Below, piece after piece: positions 1 through 10,155 of a stretch of 54,424 bases of DNA (position 1 is its first letter; each line of letters starts with the position of its first letter). The notes under the pieces are model-generated. The model made no database searches, was not told the origin of the DNA, and saw nothing but the letters and a program-made list of their open reading frames with translations. A program made the translations under genes and the position numbers. This DNA comes from Sulfurimonas sp. (GTDB lineage: Bacteria; Campylobacterota; Campylobacteria; Campylobacterales; Sulfurimonadaceae), in contig NZ_JABIOQ010000001.1 in assembly GCF_018698455.1 (NCBI RefSeq), positions 1-54,424 of the forward strand, written 5' to 3'.

Positions 1-456
1 AAAATTTATCGAAGGTATAATAACTAATTTATGTCATATACCCTATCACAACATAAGATTTACCTTAGTAACTAGAGAGTAAAGCTCTGGCTACTAAGGT
101 AAAATATAAACTGGAATGTCCCCTATAAAATAGACAGACATGTCACATCTTGCTTTTACTGTTGCATTTAAAGACCTAATTTACTCCTTTTTATAATTAG
201 ATCACAATATAACATTATTTTAGTGAGTTAGGCACTAAGATAAATACTCTATAAGAATATAGATTAAATATATTTCATGGGGTGCATATGTCTAACTTAG
301 ATTAAGAGGGTAAACTACAAAAAGTGGAGATTCACTCACAGGGTTTTAATTTTTGATGCTGTTACTATTATACATATATCAAAAGAATTTGTAAATTTAT
401 ATGATTATTTGTAGTAATAAAGTAGCTATAAGGCCCTAATATAGGGTTCTATGTGG
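1..456. other. Gene-free stretch at the left edge
   Basis: No open frame with a credible start and ribosome-binding site is seen on either strand, and stops are frequent in all frames. The stretch holds one strong inverted repeat (59-103, listed separately). A weak 5-bp hairpin just past the tRNA 3' end (about 435-447) could act in tRNA transcript ending, but it has no clear T run. Confidence 0.6.
59..103. repeat. Long imperfect hairpin
   Basis: Positions 59-77 pair with 85-103 around a 7-base loop. Of 19 positions, one is mismatched (71/91) and one is a G-U wobble (73/89). There is no clean T run on either side, so it is not a textbook terminator. It could be a structured RNA element, the end of a transcript from outside the window, or a decayed mobile-element end. 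Only the structure is certain. Confidence 0.5.
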
Positions 457-546
457 TGGTGGAGAAGGAGAGATTCGAACTCTCGGTAGAATTGCTCCTA
501 CGTGCCCTTAGCAGGGGCATGGATTCGGCCACTCTCCCACTTCTCC
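457..546 (-). tRNA. tRNA-Ser (anticodon GCU)
   Basis: On the minus strand the RNA starts GGAGAAG at 546 and closes with CTTCTCC at 467-461, followed by A and an encoded CCA at 459-457. The anticodon loop reads CTGCTAA, giving anticodon GCU for AGC/AGU serine codons. The T arm contains GTTCGAATC. The 90-nt length fits a class II tRNA with the long variable arm typical of serine. The discriminator base is A where many bacterial serine tRNAs have G. Confidence 0.95.
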
Positions 547-641
547 ATTTGAAGAACGTAATTATAGTAATAATTTCATAATACTTAGCTTAAAAAGTTA
601 AAATATGTCATTATAAATATAAAAGAACAGGATAATTACGA

Positions 642-1325
642 TTAAAGTTGTTCTAAAATCCTTTGTACTACATCAGCAGGATTTTTAGACTGATAAATAG
701 GACGACCGACAACTATAAAGTCAACACGAGCTTCTTTTGCAAATGCAACGTCAGCTACTCTCTTTTGATCTCCAGCATCTTCACCAAATGGTCTTATGCC
801 AGGAGTTAGAGTCATAAACTCTTTAGAAGTAATATCTTTGACTGAAGCTGATTCGTAAGCCGAGCATACAACACCATCAAGCCCACTGTCCATTGCATCT
901 TTTGAAAACTGGTCAGCTTTGTCTGCAATACCTTTTTCATATACATCTTGAAATTCATCTTCACTAAACGATGTAAGAGCTGTTACAGCTAAAACTATAG
1001 GACGAGACTTATATGAGCTCAAACGCTCCATTACAGTCTGCATAGCTCTCTTACCTGCACTAGCATGAACATTAAACATATCAACACCGAGTCCCATTAT
1101 TGATTCAGCAGAATCAGCCATAGTATTTGGAATATCATAAAGTTTTAGGTCTAAAAATATTTTAAAGTCAGGGTTGATTTGTTTGATAGCTTTGAGAAAA
1201 TCTTCGCCATCACGTATGTACGTACGAAGCCCGACTTTTAGCCAGACATCGTGTTCTTTAATCTTCTCAATTAAAGCTAGATTTTCTTCTTGTGTAGATA
1301 AATCAAGTGCAACACATAATTCCAT
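642..1325 (-). CDS. pyrF: Orotidine 5'-phosphate decarboxylase
   Basis: Catalyses the last step of UMP synthesis, decarboxylation of OMP, in the cytoplasm. The 227-residue length is normal for the class. The signature FLDLKLYDIPNT at about residues 56-67 carries the catalytic Asp-x-Lys-x-x-Asp set. A C-terminal VVGRPI near residue 208 provides the phosphate-binding arginine. The gene lies 55 bp downstream of acs in the same direction; the gap has no clear terminator, so co-transcription is possible. Family assignment is secure. Confidence 0.97.
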   Translation of the reverse strand: MELCVALDLSTQEENLALIEKIKEHDVWLKVGLRTYIRDGEDFLKAIKQINPDFKIFLDLKLYDIPNTMADSAESIMGLGVDMFNVHASAGKRAMQTVMERLSSYKSRPIVLAVTALTSFSEDEFQDVYEKGIADKADQFSKDAMDSGLDGVVCSAYESASVKDITSKEFMTLTPGIRPFGEDAGDQKRVADVAFAKEARVDFIVVGRPIYQSKNPADVVQRILEQL

Positions 1326-1380
1326 AATTTTCTCTCTATTTTTTAATTACAAAATTATAACATTTCTAATCTTTTAAAGA

Positions 1381-3333
1381 CTAGCACTCAACCATTGATT
1401 CTATTTTAGCAACTATAGCTGGATCTTCAAGTGTTGATATATCTTGAGTAATCTCTTCACCCTTAGCAATAGCTCTTAGAATACGACGCATAATTTTACC
1501 TGAACGAGTTTTTGGTAAACCTGGTACAAAAACTATATGATCGCACATAGCTATGGTTCCAATCTCTTGTTTTATAATATTATTGATAGCTTTTACTTCC
1601 TCAGCTGTATCTGTAATATGATCATCGGACTTAAGTACAATGTATGCAAAGATACATTCACCTTTAAGACCATGTGGTTTTCCCACAACTGCAACCTCTG
1701 CCACATTTTCATCTTCATTTATAACTGCTTCAACTTCAGCAGTTCCCATACGGTGACCGGAGACATTTATAACATCATCTGTACGACCCGTAATCGTGAT
1801 ATATCCATCTTCGTCATATCTTGCACCGTCACCTGTAAAGTAAACAGCTTTACCATCTTTTTTAACATCACCAAAGTATGACTTAACATAGCGTTCTTTA
1901 TCACCCCAAACGCTACGAATCTGTGCTGGCCAAGGTTTGCTGATACACATATAACCAGTCTCCCCTACTTCAGATTTCTCTCCAGTTATTGGGTCTAAAA
2001 TCTCAGCAATTATCCCAGGAACAGGAAGTGTTGCACAACCAGGTTTAATAGGAGTAGCACCTGGAAGTGGTGAAATAACATGCCCACCAGTTTCAGTCTG
2101 CCAGTAAGTATCTACGATTGCACATTTAGAATTTCCAACTTCTTCATAGTACCATCCCCAGGCAGGAGGGTCTATCGGCTCACCTACAGTTCCAAGAACT
2201 TTTAGAGATGACAGGTCATATTTTTTAGGTTCATCTTCACCCATTTTATGTAAAACGCGAATAGCCGTAGGAGCTGTATAAAATTGATTAATTCTATGTT
2301 TCTCAACCATTGCCCAAGGACGTCCTGCATCTGGGTATGTAATAACACCTTCAAACATCAGTGTTGTCGCACCCATTGCAAGTGGTCCATAAACTATGTA
2401 AGTGTGACCTGTAATCCAACCAACATCTGCTGTACACCAAAAGGTATCGTTCTCTTTAACATCAAATACCCATTCCATAGTCATCTGAGCCCATAAAATA
2501 TAACCAGCAGAATTGTGCTGAACACCTTTTGGTTTACCCGTAGAACCTGAAGTATAAAGTAAAAATAGTGGGTCTTCTGAGTCCATAACTTCAGCTTCAC
2601 ATTCAGAGGATTTGCTTTTAATAAGCTCGTGGTAAGAATAATCACGTCCCTCTTTCCAAGTTACATCTTCATTATTTCTCTCTACAACAAGAACTTTTTC
2701 AACCGGTGTGTCACCTTCTAATGCAGCATCAACAACAGGTTTTAACATATATGGTTTACTCTTACGAAATGCACCATCTGCAGTTATAACTACTTTTGCA
2801 TCTGCATCTTCTATTCTATCTTTAAGAGCCGCAGAAGAGAAACCACCAAATACTATAGAATGGATAGCCCCTATTCTTGCACAAGCTAACATTGCATATG
2901 CAGCTTCTGGGATCATAGGCATATAGATAACAACTCTATCACCTTTTTTTACTCCAAAGTCTTCTTTTAAAAGATTTGCAAAACGATTTACATTTCTATA
3001 CAGCTCAAGATAAGTAATAGTTTCAACATCACCTCTATCACCTTCAAAAATTATGGCAGCTTTGTTTTTTCGAGTATCTAAATGTCGGTCAATACACTGA
3101 GCAGATACATTAAGCTTACCGCCATCAAACCACTTTACAAATGGAGCTTCTGACTCATCTAAAACATTAGTAAATGGTTCAATCCAATCAAGCTTTTCTT
3201 TTGCAAAATCTCCCCAAAAACCTTCATAATCATTTATAGCTCGGTTTTGAAGAGCATTATACTCATCCATACTACCTATATTGGCACTTTTTGAAAACTC
3301 TGGATTTGGTTGAAAGATTTGTTTTTCTGACAT
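1381..3333 (-). CDS. acs: Acetyl-CoA synthetase (AMP-forming)
   Basis: Activates acetate to acetyl-CoA through acetyl-AMP. The 650-residue length matches the family. Visible motifs are the phosphate loop [11 protein letters not shown] (about residue 260), YWQTETGG (about 413) and the C-terminal [10 protein letters not shown] (about 610). The last carries the lysine that is acetylated in homologues to switch the enzyme off. The start is supported by AAGGA about nine bases upstream. It is the last gene of the porin - DUF485 - symporter - acs series, so it very likely consumes the acetate imported by that system. The 89-bp gap upstream contains a small GAGAGAA/TTCTCT hairpin that might set processing of the mRNA. 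Confidence 0.97.
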   Translation of the reverse strand: MSEKQIFQPNPEFSKSANIGSMDEYNALQNRAINDYEGFWGDFAKEKLDWIEPFTNVLDESEAPFVKWFDGGKLNVSAQCIDRHLDTRKNKAAIIFEGDRGDVETITYLELYRNVNRFANLLKEDFGVKKGDRVVIYMPMIPEAAYAMLACARIGAIHSIVFGGFSSAALKDRIEDADAKVVITADGAFRKSKPYMLKPVVDAALEGDTPVEKVLVVERNNEDVTWKEGRDYSYHELIKSKSSECEAEVMDSEDPLFLLYTSGSTGKPKGVQHNSAGYILWAQMTMEWVFDVKENDTFWCTADVGWITGHTYIVYGPLAMGATTLMFEGVITYPDAGRPWAMVEKHRINQFYTAPTAIRVLHKMGEDEPKKYDLSSLKVLGTVGEPIDPPAWGWYYEEVGNSKCAIVDTYWQTETGGHVISPLPGATPIKPGCATLPVPGIIAEILDPITGEKSEVGETGYMCISKPWPAQIRSVWGDKERYVKSYFGDVKKDGKAVYFTGDGARYDEDGYITITGRTDDVINVSGHRMGTAEVEAVINEDENVAEVAVVGKPHGLKGECIFAYIVLKSDDHITDTAEEVKAINNIIKQEIGTIAMCDHIVFVPGLPKTRSGKIMRRILRAIAKGEEITQDISTLEDPAIVAKIESMVEC

Positions 3334-3422
3334 TGTGGATGTCCTTATTGTTTTAATTAATTAAGAAAATTATATCAAGAGAAAATTATTCTCTCCTTCG
3401 AGATATAATATATAATATTTAG

Positions 3423-5093
3423 TTAATGCTCAGTAGCACCTTCAGCGCCTATTCCTGTCTGACTTCTAATAAACTGAGCTTCAAAAGCTTCGCGCTCTTT
3501 TTGTGCAGACTGACTATTATCAGTTATAGAAATGAGATAAATAGAGATAAAGGCAACACTTACCGAAAAGAGTGCTGGATACTTATATGGAAAAATTGCT
3601 TCTGCATTTGCTAAAATATCTACCCATACAATAGGGCCAACTACCACCAGAACAACCGCCGTTGCAAGTCCTAAAGAACCTCCAACAACAGCACCTCTTG
3701 TTGTAAGATTTTTCCAGTACATAGAAAGAATAAGTACAGGAAAATTAGCAGAGGCTGCAATAGCAAACGCAAGTCCAACAACAAATGCAATGTTTTGCGT
3801 TTCAAACATAATCCCCATAATAATAGCTACTATACCAAGTACAACTGTCGCTATCTTAGATACTTGCATCTCTTTGTGATGATCAGCATCACCATCTTTT
3901 ATAACTGAAGCATAGAGGTCATGACTAATTGCCGACGCACCTGCAAGTGTAAGCCCTGAAACTACAGCAAGTATAGTAGCAAATGCGACTGCAGAGATAA
4001 AGCCAAGAAAAAGATTTCCACCTACTGCGTGCGAAAGATGGATTGCTGCCATATTATTTCCACCAAGGATTGGACTTCCTCCATTTATCGCTTGTTTTGC
4101 CACATCTAAATACTCTGGATTTTGATATACCATTACAATAGCACCAAAACCGATTATGAATGTAAGCATATAGAAGTAACCTATGAAACCTGTCGCATAA
4201 AAAACTGATTTTCTAGCTTCCTTTGCATCACTAACTGTAAAAAAACGCATAAGTATGTGTGGTAAACCAGCTGTACCAAACATAAGTGCTACTGCAAGAG
4301 AAATAGCAGATATAGGGTCACTTACAAGTCCTCCTGGACTCATAATTTCTATACCTTTTAGTTCTACCGCATGAGAAAAGAGTGATTCAAAGCTAAAATC
4401 ATAGTAACTCATAACAGCTAATGCCATAAAGGTAGCACCCAACAGAAGCAAAAATGCCTTAATAATTTGCACCCATGTGGTGGCAAGCATTCCCCCAAAT
4501 GTAACATATAAAATCATGAGTACACCAACTAAAATAACAGCTATCTCATACTCAAGTCCAAAAAGAAGTTGAATAAGCTTTCCGCTTCCAACCATCTGTG
4601 CAATAAGGTAAAGAATAACTGTAGCGATAGAACCAAATGCAGAGAGAATACGAATCGGTGTTTGGCGAAGTCTGTATGATGCAACATCTGCAAACGAGTA
4701 CTTACCTAAGTTACGAAGAGGCTCAGCAATCATAAATAAAATAATAGGCCAACCCACTAAAAACCCTATGGAGTAGATGAGTCCATCATACCCTTTTAGA
4801 TACACAAGTCCAGAGATACCTAAAAATGAAGCAGCAGACATATAGTCACCAGCTATAGCCATACCATTTTGAAGGCCTGTAATACCTCCACCTGCCGTGT
4901 AAAAATCTTTGGGACTTTTTGTGCGTTTTGCTGCCCAGTAAGTTATGCCAAGTGTAGCCCCAACAAAGATGACAAACATCGCAATTGCCGAAATATTTAG
5001 AGATTGCTTAGTTATCTCTCCTTCAATAGTTCCAGATGCAAATACCACTACCGACCCTAGAATTAAAAATAAAAATGATCTTGTTATATTCAT
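3423..5093 (-). CDS. actP: Cation/acetate symporter (SSS family)
   Basis: An inner-membrane sodium:solute symporter of 556 residues with a signal-like first helix and about 13 predicted membrane segments. The early block [18 protein letters not shown] followed by [17 protein letters not shown] (residues about 54-90) is characteristic of the ActP branch of the SSS family. It starts one base after the DUF485 gene ends and precedes acs, the classical yjcH-actP-acs association in a different order. Substrate is inferred as acetate, possibly other short carboxylates, from family and neighbours. Confidence 0.92.
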   Translation of the reverse strand: MNITRSFLFLILGSVVVFASGTIEGEITKQSLNISAIAMFVIFVGATLGITYWAAKRTKSPKDFYTAGGGITGLQNGMAIAGDYMSAASFLGISGLVYLKGYDGLIYSIGFLVGWPIILFMIAEPLRNLGKYSFADVASYRLRQTPIRILSAFGSIATVILYLIAQMVGSGKLIQLLFGLEYEIAVILVGVLMILYVTFGGMLATTWVQIIKAFLLLLGATFMALAVMSYYDFSFESLFSHAVELKGIEIMSPGGLVSDPISAISLAVALMFGTAGLPHILMRFFTVSDAKEARKSVFYATGFIGYFYMLTFIIGFGAIVMVYQNPEYLDVAKQAINGGSPILGGNNMAAIHLSHAVGGNLFLGFISAVAFATILAVVSGLTLAGASAISHDLYASVIKDGDADHHKEMQVSKIATVVLGIVAIIMGIMFETQNIAFVVGLAFAIAASANFPVLILSMYWKNLTTRGAVVGGSLGLATAVVLVVVGPIVWVDILANAEAIFPYKYPALFSVSVAFISIYLISITDNSQSAQKEREAFEAQFIRSQTGIGAEGATEH

Positions 5094-5094
5094 A

Positions 5095-5409
5095 TTAGTC
5101 TTCTTTTATTGTGTTTTTAATTTTATTTGTCAAATCATCAAACTCATGATTTGCTCGTCGAGTATATATTCCTGTAAGGATAAATGCCAAGACAATAACA
5201 GAAATTCCAATAGGAATTCCTATACTTGTTACTCCGTCTGAAAATAAGGGAGTAGCTAATAGAGTTGGATTAAATGCTATTGTTAATATAAAACTAAAAT
5301 AGACAACGAGTATCAAAATAGATAATTTTATTGCAAAACTGCTTCTTGTTTTTACAAGTTTTTGATAATCAGGATTTAACTTAATTTTTTCAACGAGTTC
5401 TTTATTCAT
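5095..5409 (-). CDS. DUF485 membrane protein (YjcH-like)
   Basis: A 104-residue protein with two hydrophobic helices (about residues 24-46 and 57-80) and the pattern [15 protein letters not shown] near the N terminus that marks DUF485. Members are almost always encoded directly before an ActP symporter, as here with a 1-bp gap, and are thought to be an accessory subunit. There is a short charged C-terminal tail. The molecular role in the family is not established. Confidence 0.88.
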   Translation of the reverse strand: MNKELVEKIKLNPDYQKLVKTRSSFAIKLSILILVVYFSFILTIAFNPTLLATPLFSDGVTSIGIPIGISVIVLAFILTGIYTRRANHEFDDLTNKIKNTIKED

Positions 5410-5418
5410 GTTCTATCC

Positions 5419-6768
5419 TTAAAAAGTGTAGTTAGCAATGACTCTGTATTCATCCCAACCTTTATCACCTGTAGCTGTTTCATAATACTTTCGTGGAAAG
5501 TTTCCACGAAGATGTAATGATAAGTTATCTACAGAAACAGGAGAGTACTTAATATGAAAACCGTGTTCTGTTGCCGTTCGAGCAATCCCGTAACCACTAT
5601 GTTCATGCATCTCAAATGCTATATAATATATACTAGTAGATAAATTAGCACCTAGATCTTTAAAATTATAAGAAGCTGCAACTTTACTCGTTTTTGTACC
5701 TGCAATAAATTGATGACGAGTAACCATTCCGTGAGTATAAGATGGATTACCACCCCATGGTGTTATGATTGCATTTGCAGTTCCAATTTTGCCACCGGCT
5801 AAATCACCTGCACTATTCTCAGTTGTTTGAGAGTATGCTATATGAGCATTAAAGTTTTCCACTTTAGCACCAAACATCACTCCTCCATATAATCCATTTA
5901 CGTCTCCAACTAAATTATCACCAACACCATTTTCACTTATGATTTGTCCAGATACATAAGGATGTACTTTATCACTTAATAAACAAGTCCAAGAGTAGTC
6001 TACTTGTCCATACACTATATTTACCATATCGTATGCATAATAATCCCAAAGTTGTGCTTTAAAGGCCCCATCTTTATAAGTAGCTGAAGCGACTGAAACA
6101 CCTGCTGTATCTTGACCTATTGCATAGCCACCCATATTTAAAAATTTTCCAGTCTGATTTTTAGTATCTACTGCCGAGTAACCTGAAGTAACTGCAAGAA
6201 GTGAGTTCTCATTATCTTGTGCAGGGTTATATACACCACCAAATGTACCTTGAGCAAAACCATTTATATGCCCAACTACTAAAGTTGTATTTGGAATATC
6301 TTTATTTACTACTAAATATGCATTAAATAGGTTGTGTATCATTCTAACATCATCAGAACCAGCCATTGGAGTGTTGAGTTTTTGGCGACCACCTTTAAAG
6401 GTAGTTTTTTCATACTTATATTTTATATATGCTTCACCAAGCATTGAGTATGACTCATTGTTTATTCCAAAAAGTGTTGGGTCTTTATCTGTATAGTTTA
6501 ATACTGGAATCTCATTTGTTGTGTAAAATGCACTTGCAAAACTCAGACCTTTATAGTCTGCTGTTTCAAACTTTAAGTGTCCACCAAGGGCAGTTGCATT
6601 ACGATGAGTATCTACTCCCGAAGAACCTTGATATTGTCTATCTATATAAAATGCACGAATCTCACCGCTTGCTTTACCCTTACTAAACATACTACTTAAA
6701 TCATCTGCCCCACTCAATGATATGGAACTAATGAAGGTCATTACACCCATTGCTATATTTCTTTTCAT
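5419..6768 (-). CDS. Outer-membrane porin (Campylobacterota Opr/MOMP-like)
   Basis: A 449-residue protein with a signal peptide (residues about 1-20, ending SLSGA), alternating beta-strand texture throughout and a terminal aromatic (YTF), as required for beta-barrel insertion. The mature start, with segments such as GEIRAFYIDRQYQ and AEAYIKYKYEKTTFKGGRQKL, resembles Opr-family porins of Campylobacterota. AGGA lies just upstream of the start. It ends nine bases before the DUF485 gene, so it probably supplies the outer-membrane route for the acetate system. Substrate specificity is inferred only from context. Confidence 0.85.
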   Translation of the reverse strand: MKRNIAMGVMTFISSISLSGADDLSSMFSKGKASGEIRAFYIDRQYQGSSGVDTHRNATALGGHLKFETADYKGLSFASAFYTTNEIPVLNYTDKDPTLFGINNESYSMLGEAYIKYKYEKTTFKGGRQKLNTPMAGSDDVRMIHNLFNAYLVVNKDIPNTTLVVGHINGFAQGTFGGVYNPAQDNENSLLAVTSGYSAVDTKNQTGKFLNMGGYAIGQDTAGVSVASATYKDGAFKAQLWDYYAYDMVNIVYGQVDYSWTCLLSDKVHPYVSGQIISENGVGDNLVGDVNGLYGGVMFGAKVENFNAHIAYSQTTENSAGDLAGGKIGTANAIITPWGGNPSYTHGMVTRHQFIAGTKTSKVAASYNFKDLGANLSTSIYYIAFEMHEHSGYGIARTATEHGFHIKYSPVSVDNLSLHLRGNFPRKYYETATGDKGWDEYRVIANYTF

Positions 6769-6805
6769 TTTTTTTTCCTAGATTGAATTATATTTTGTTT
6801 TAAAC

Positions 6806-7714
6806 TTACTTTAAAGAGATGTAATCATCAATAGCTATAAAAACATCTTCAGTAACTTCAAGATACATATCTAAAAGCGATAGTGGGAATCCAAAGGATT
6901 CTAACTTCACGAAATCTTTATATGTCACCAACAAAGAATCACAATCATCCCTTTTAAAAATATCTTCAATTTCACTTTTAATAAATGTATGATGATCTTC
7001 AAAGTAGTTTTTACTGACTACTTCTGGTAAGTACTCATCTAAACGTGCTGGTCGAGCAATAGCTGTTACAAGAGACATTTTACTAGTGTCGTCTTTGAGA
7101 TTCACTATACGTTTGCAGTCAATGCCATCTCTTAAAATCACACACTCTTTTGATTTCCACAATCTTTCTCTAAATGGTCCAGCAGGTAAACAAAAATTAT
7201 TTTCACTATTTACTTCTATAAGTAAATCTAGTTTTTTTATAGAGTGCTTTGAGTATCCATCGTCTAAGAATACTATCTCTGCACCCATCTCTTTGGCTCG
7301 TCGTATAGCTATTTTTCTATCTTCACTTACTATGACTATGGCATTTTTAACTAATTTAGCATATATCATAGCTTCATCGCCGCTGGTTTTCACATCACAA
7401 AGTATATTGTCAAAGTCTTTGACGATATGCAAGCCTTTAGACTCACGACCATAGCCACGTAAAATTATTGCTGCATTTTCATACTTTAAAGATAAAGCCG
7501 TTACAAGTGGTGTTTTTCCACTTCCTCCGACATTTAAATTTCCAACACTTATAATTTTTATGCCGAAGTCTTCTTCTGTTTGAATTTTAAAACGAAGAAA
7601 CATCATAATGCAATATAAAAAACTAATAGGGGATAATATAGATGAAACTATTTTCTGAAAAAGGTTTGGATTGTAGAAATATTCTTCAACCCAAAATACG
7701 AAAGACTTTTTCAA
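6806..7714 (-). CDS. lpxK: Tetraacyldisaccharide 4'-kinase
   Basis: Phosphorylates the 4' position of the lipid A disaccharide at the inner membrane. The protein has 302 residues. An N-terminal amphipathic/hydrophobic stretch (about 23-42) is followed by the P-loop VGNLNVGGSGKTPL (about residues 57-70) and the conserved block LRGYGRESKG. The C-terminal VTYKDFVKL matches the family's TEKDAVK-type segment. It lies six bases downstream of the aminotransferase gene and belongs to the nadE-aminotransferase-lpxK run. Its presence shows a lipopolysaccharide-bearing Gram-negative. Confidence 0.94.
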   Translation of the reverse strand: MKKSFVFWVEEYFYNPNLFQKIVSSILSPISFLYCIMMFLRFKIQTEEDFGIKIISVGNLNVGGSGKTPLVTALSLKYENAAIILRGYGRESKGLHIVKDFDNILCDVKTSGDEAMIYAKLVKNAIVIVSEDRKIAIRRAKEMGAEIVFLDDGYSKHSIKKLDLLIEVNSENNFCLPAGPFRERLWKSKECVILRDGIDCKRIVNLKDDTSKMSLVTAIARPARLDEYLPEVVSKNYFEDHHTFIKSEIEDIFKRDDCDSLLVTYKDFVKLESFGFPLSLLDMYLEVTEDVFIAIDDYISLK

Positions 7715-7720
7715 GAGAAT

Positions 7721-8842
7721 TTATACTCTTGTTTTTGCTATTTTTTTGATCTTATCAACAACTGTTTTAACATCTGAATCACTCATACTCGAGTAAATTG
7801 GAAGTGATAAAACTTGTTGATATGCACGAAGTGCAACTGGAAAATCATTAACACGTAAAGAGTATTTAGCCTTATAATATGTAAGTAAATGTATTGGTAT
7901 ATAATGTAAGCCTGTTCCAATCCCATTTTTATTTAATTCTACAGCAAATGAATCTCTATTTTTATCAACTTTAATAACATATAAAGAAAAAGGATTCTCA
8001 TCTCTAAAAAGTTGTGGCACTGTAATGTGATCAATATTTTCTAGAGCTTTAGTATAAATCGCGGCTATCGCTTGTTGTCTTGAAATTTTATTATCTTGTT
8101 CAGCCACAATCGCTCTTATGTAAGCTGCGTTTAACTCACTCATAGAGTAATCATTTCCAATATCTACAACATTATAAATATATTCCAGAGCATTTTCATC
8201 ACGTACTATTGCATGGTTTGCTAAGAGTCTTGCCCTATCAATAATCTCTTCGTTATTTGTTACCAGCATACCACCAGTACAGATATTTTTCTTCATATAT
8301 GGGGAAAAGTTAAAACAGACTATGTCTGCGCCATTAGAACCTATCTTTTCACCATTATATGTAGCTCCTAATGCATCACATGCATCTTCTACAATTTTCA
8401 CCTTATAGATTTTTGCCATATTATATACTCTGTCTAAATCAACACTTAAACCACCTAAATGTGTAATGATAACTGCTTTAAGTTTTTTTGACTTATTGTC
8501 TTCGAGATATGCTTCTAGTTTATCAAGGTCAATGTTATAACTTGCTTCATCAATGTCAATAAAAACTGGTTCTGCATCAAAATGACGTACAACTTCAGGA
8601 ACATTAGGATGTGCATTTACACAACATACAACCTTATCTCCGCGTTTTAAGTCAAGTGCAAGCATTGCAAGATGCAATGCCGAAGTACCATGAGAAGTTG
8701 CAAGAGCATACTCTGATCCTGTATACTCAGCAAAGTCTACTTCTAATTGTTCTACTTGGTTTACCTCTTCGCCATCAAGTGCATCACTTACATTTGAGTG
8801 TGCATCTCGGCTACTTTCGTACTTATTAAATGGTATTTTCAT
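7721..8842 (-). CDS. DegT/DnrJ/EryC1-family PLP aminotransferase
   Basis: A 373-residue PLP enzyme of the sugar aminotransferase family, which normally transfers an amino group to a nucleotide-linked keto sugar for surface polysaccharides. Visible features are SHGTSALHLAMLAL (cofactor phosphate binding, about residue 50), VEDACDALGATY (about 150, the Asp that contacts the pyridine ring), and FSPYMKKNICTGGML (about 180), where a lysine takes the Schiff-base position. The usual GEGG is reduced to TGG, so the active-site loop is somewhat divergent. Its position next to lpxK suggests a lipopolysaccharide or related glycan, but the sugar cannot be told from sequence. Confidence 0.85.
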   Translation of the reverse strand: MKIPFNKYESSRDAHSNVSDALDGEEVNQVEQLEVDFAEYTGSEYALATSHGTSALHLAMLALDLKRGDKVVCCVNAHPNVPEVVRHFDAEPVFIDIDEASYNIDLDKLEAYLEDNKSKKLKAVIITHLGGLSVDLDRVYNMAKIYKVKIVEDACDALGATYNGEKIGSNGADIVCFNFSPYMKKNICTGGMLVTNNEEIIDRARLLANHAIVRDENALEYIYNVVDIGNDYSMSELNAAYIRAIVAEQDNKISRQQAIAAIYTKALENIDHITVPQLFRDENPFSLYVIKVDKNRDSFAVELNKNGIGTGLHYIPIHLLTYYKAKYSLRVNDFPVALRAYQQVLSLPIYSSMSDSDVKTVVDKIKKIAKTRV

Positions 8843-8852
8843 AATATTTCCT

Positions 8853-9659
8853 TTATAAAGTTATATCTCTTGGATAATTAAAATCATGGTTTAGTGTCCT
8901 TGATGTTAATTTTGCGATCACTGGCATTTTACGCTTAAAGTGATTTCTAAAAATTCTTTTTATTATCATGTCTAGCATATTTGCATCAACACCTATTTTA
9001 ACTATTTCATCACGAGTATGTCTATCTTCTACATAAAGCTTCATCGCTTTATCTAACTGGGCATATGTATAGCCCAAATCATCTTCATCACTTTGTCCAT
9101 CCCATAAATCAGCAGATGGTGGTTTAGAGATAATACACTGACTGACATTTAAATACTCTGCAAGTTCAAAGACCTCACTTTTATACAAATCTCCAATGGG
9201 ATTTATAGCAGAAGAAAGATCTCCATATAAAGTACCATAACCAAGCATAAGTTCACTTTTATTACTTGTTCCTAGAACTAAAGCATTTTCACGAGCAGAA
9301 ATATCAAAGAGAGTAGACATTCTCATTCGAGACGAAAAATTTCCTTTTCTAAGATTATCTAACTTCGGATTCATATCTTCATAGGCTTTTAACAAAGGCT
9401 CTATTGAAGCTGTTTCTATATTTAATGAAAAGTCTTTACATAATGTATCTGCATCATCCAATGAACTCTGAGAAGAATAATGTGAAGGCATTTTAACACA
9501 AAGTAAATCATTTCCAAATACCTTATGTGCCAAAACTGCAACTACTGCAGAGTCAAGTCCACCACTCAAACCAAGTACAACTTTTTTGATACCTGTTTTC
9601 TTTACTTCATCATTTAAAAAATGCTGTAAATAATTTGAAATTTGTGAATATTTATTCAT
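8853..9659 (-). CDS. nadE: NH3-dependent NAD synthetase
   Basis: Amidates nicotinic acid adenine dinucleotide to NAD. The 268-residue protein lacks the glutaminase domain, so ammonia is the expected donor. The ATP pyrophosphatase loop LGLSGGLDSAVVAVLAHK is at residues about 29-46. The downstream conserved block GTSNKSELMLGYGTLYGD (about 150) and SADLWDGQSDEDDLGY (about 205) complete the family pattern. It heads the minus-strand run toward lpxK and is divergent from the cytochrome gene. Confidence 0.96.
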   Translation of the reverse strand: MNKYSQISNYLQHFLNDEVKKTGIKKVVLGLSGGLDSAVVAVLAHKVFGNDLLCVKMPSHYSSQSSLDDADTLCKDFSLNIETASIEPLLKAYEDMNPKLDNLRKGNFSSRMRMSTLFDISARENALVLGTSNKSELMLGYGTLYGDLSSAINPIGDLYKSEVFELAEYLNVSQCIISKPPSADLWDGQSDEDDLGYTYAQLDKAMKLYVEDRHTRDEIVKIGVDANMLDMIIKRIFRNHFKRKMPVIAKLTSRTLNHDFNYPRDITL

Positions 9660-9783
9660 ACTATTGTCTTTAACCTTTAAAAAATATTAAATTTTCTTAT
9701 TATAACTAAGTTTTGTTACAAATAATCATTTAAGCTAATAAGCAATACTATATCAATAATAAATGAAATTTCTGGAGCTTATT

Positions 9784-10065
9784 ATGCCACTAAAAATCAT
9801 TATTTTCATTTACTTTCATTTTGCGACAATGATACTAGCAAATGACACTATAGGAAAAGAACTTTTTGCAGAGGCAAATTGTATGGCATGTCATATTGAG
9901 GATGATTTTTCCAAGAGAAAAGACAAATCAAAGAACTTTGTAAAACTCCACAATTCAGTAACGGCATGTGCATTTGGAAATGATGTAGGTTGGTTTGATG
10001 ATGAAGCCTTAGATGTATCAAAATATTTAAACAAAAAGTATTATAACTTTAAAGAGAAAGATTAA
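9784..10065 (+). CDS. Small periplasmic c-type cytochrome
   Basis: The start is placed at 9784 rather than the upstream ATG at 9763 because GGAG lies at 9774-9777, six bases before it; this gives 93 residues. A hydrophobic signal peptide (about 1-22) is followed by one heme motif, CMACH. There is no obvious methionine for the sixth iron ligand. The C-terminal half has a pattern of W, aromatic and YLNKKYYNF residues. It could be an electron carrier or a heme-based sensor domain. It stands alone between divergent nadE and the diguanylate cyclase gene. Confidence 0.7.
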   Translation: MPLKIIIFIYFHFATMILANDTIGKELFAEANCMACHIEDDFSKRKDKSKNFVKLHNSVTACAFGNDVGWFDDEALDVSKYLNKKYYNFKEKD

Positions 10066-10091
10066 AACTTCTCCCATTATAGTCAGATTTA

Positions 10092-10120
10092 TTGACATTA
10101 ATCAACTTAACAGTTATACT
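10092..10120 (+). promoter_or_regulatory. Sigma-70 type promoter of the diguanylate cyclase gene
   Basis: TTGACA at 10092-10097 and TATACT at 10115-10120 are separated by exactly 17 bases. This is one of the best consensus matches in the window and is correctly placed upstream of the start at 10156. Confidence 0.65.
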
Positions 10121-10155
10121 ATTCCCTAATACTGCTTTAATGGATAATAGATTAT

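Noticed and set aside
3334-3422. Riboswitch or attenuator before acs
   Set aside because: Only a 6-7 bp hairpin is visible, without terminator or conserved aptamer features.
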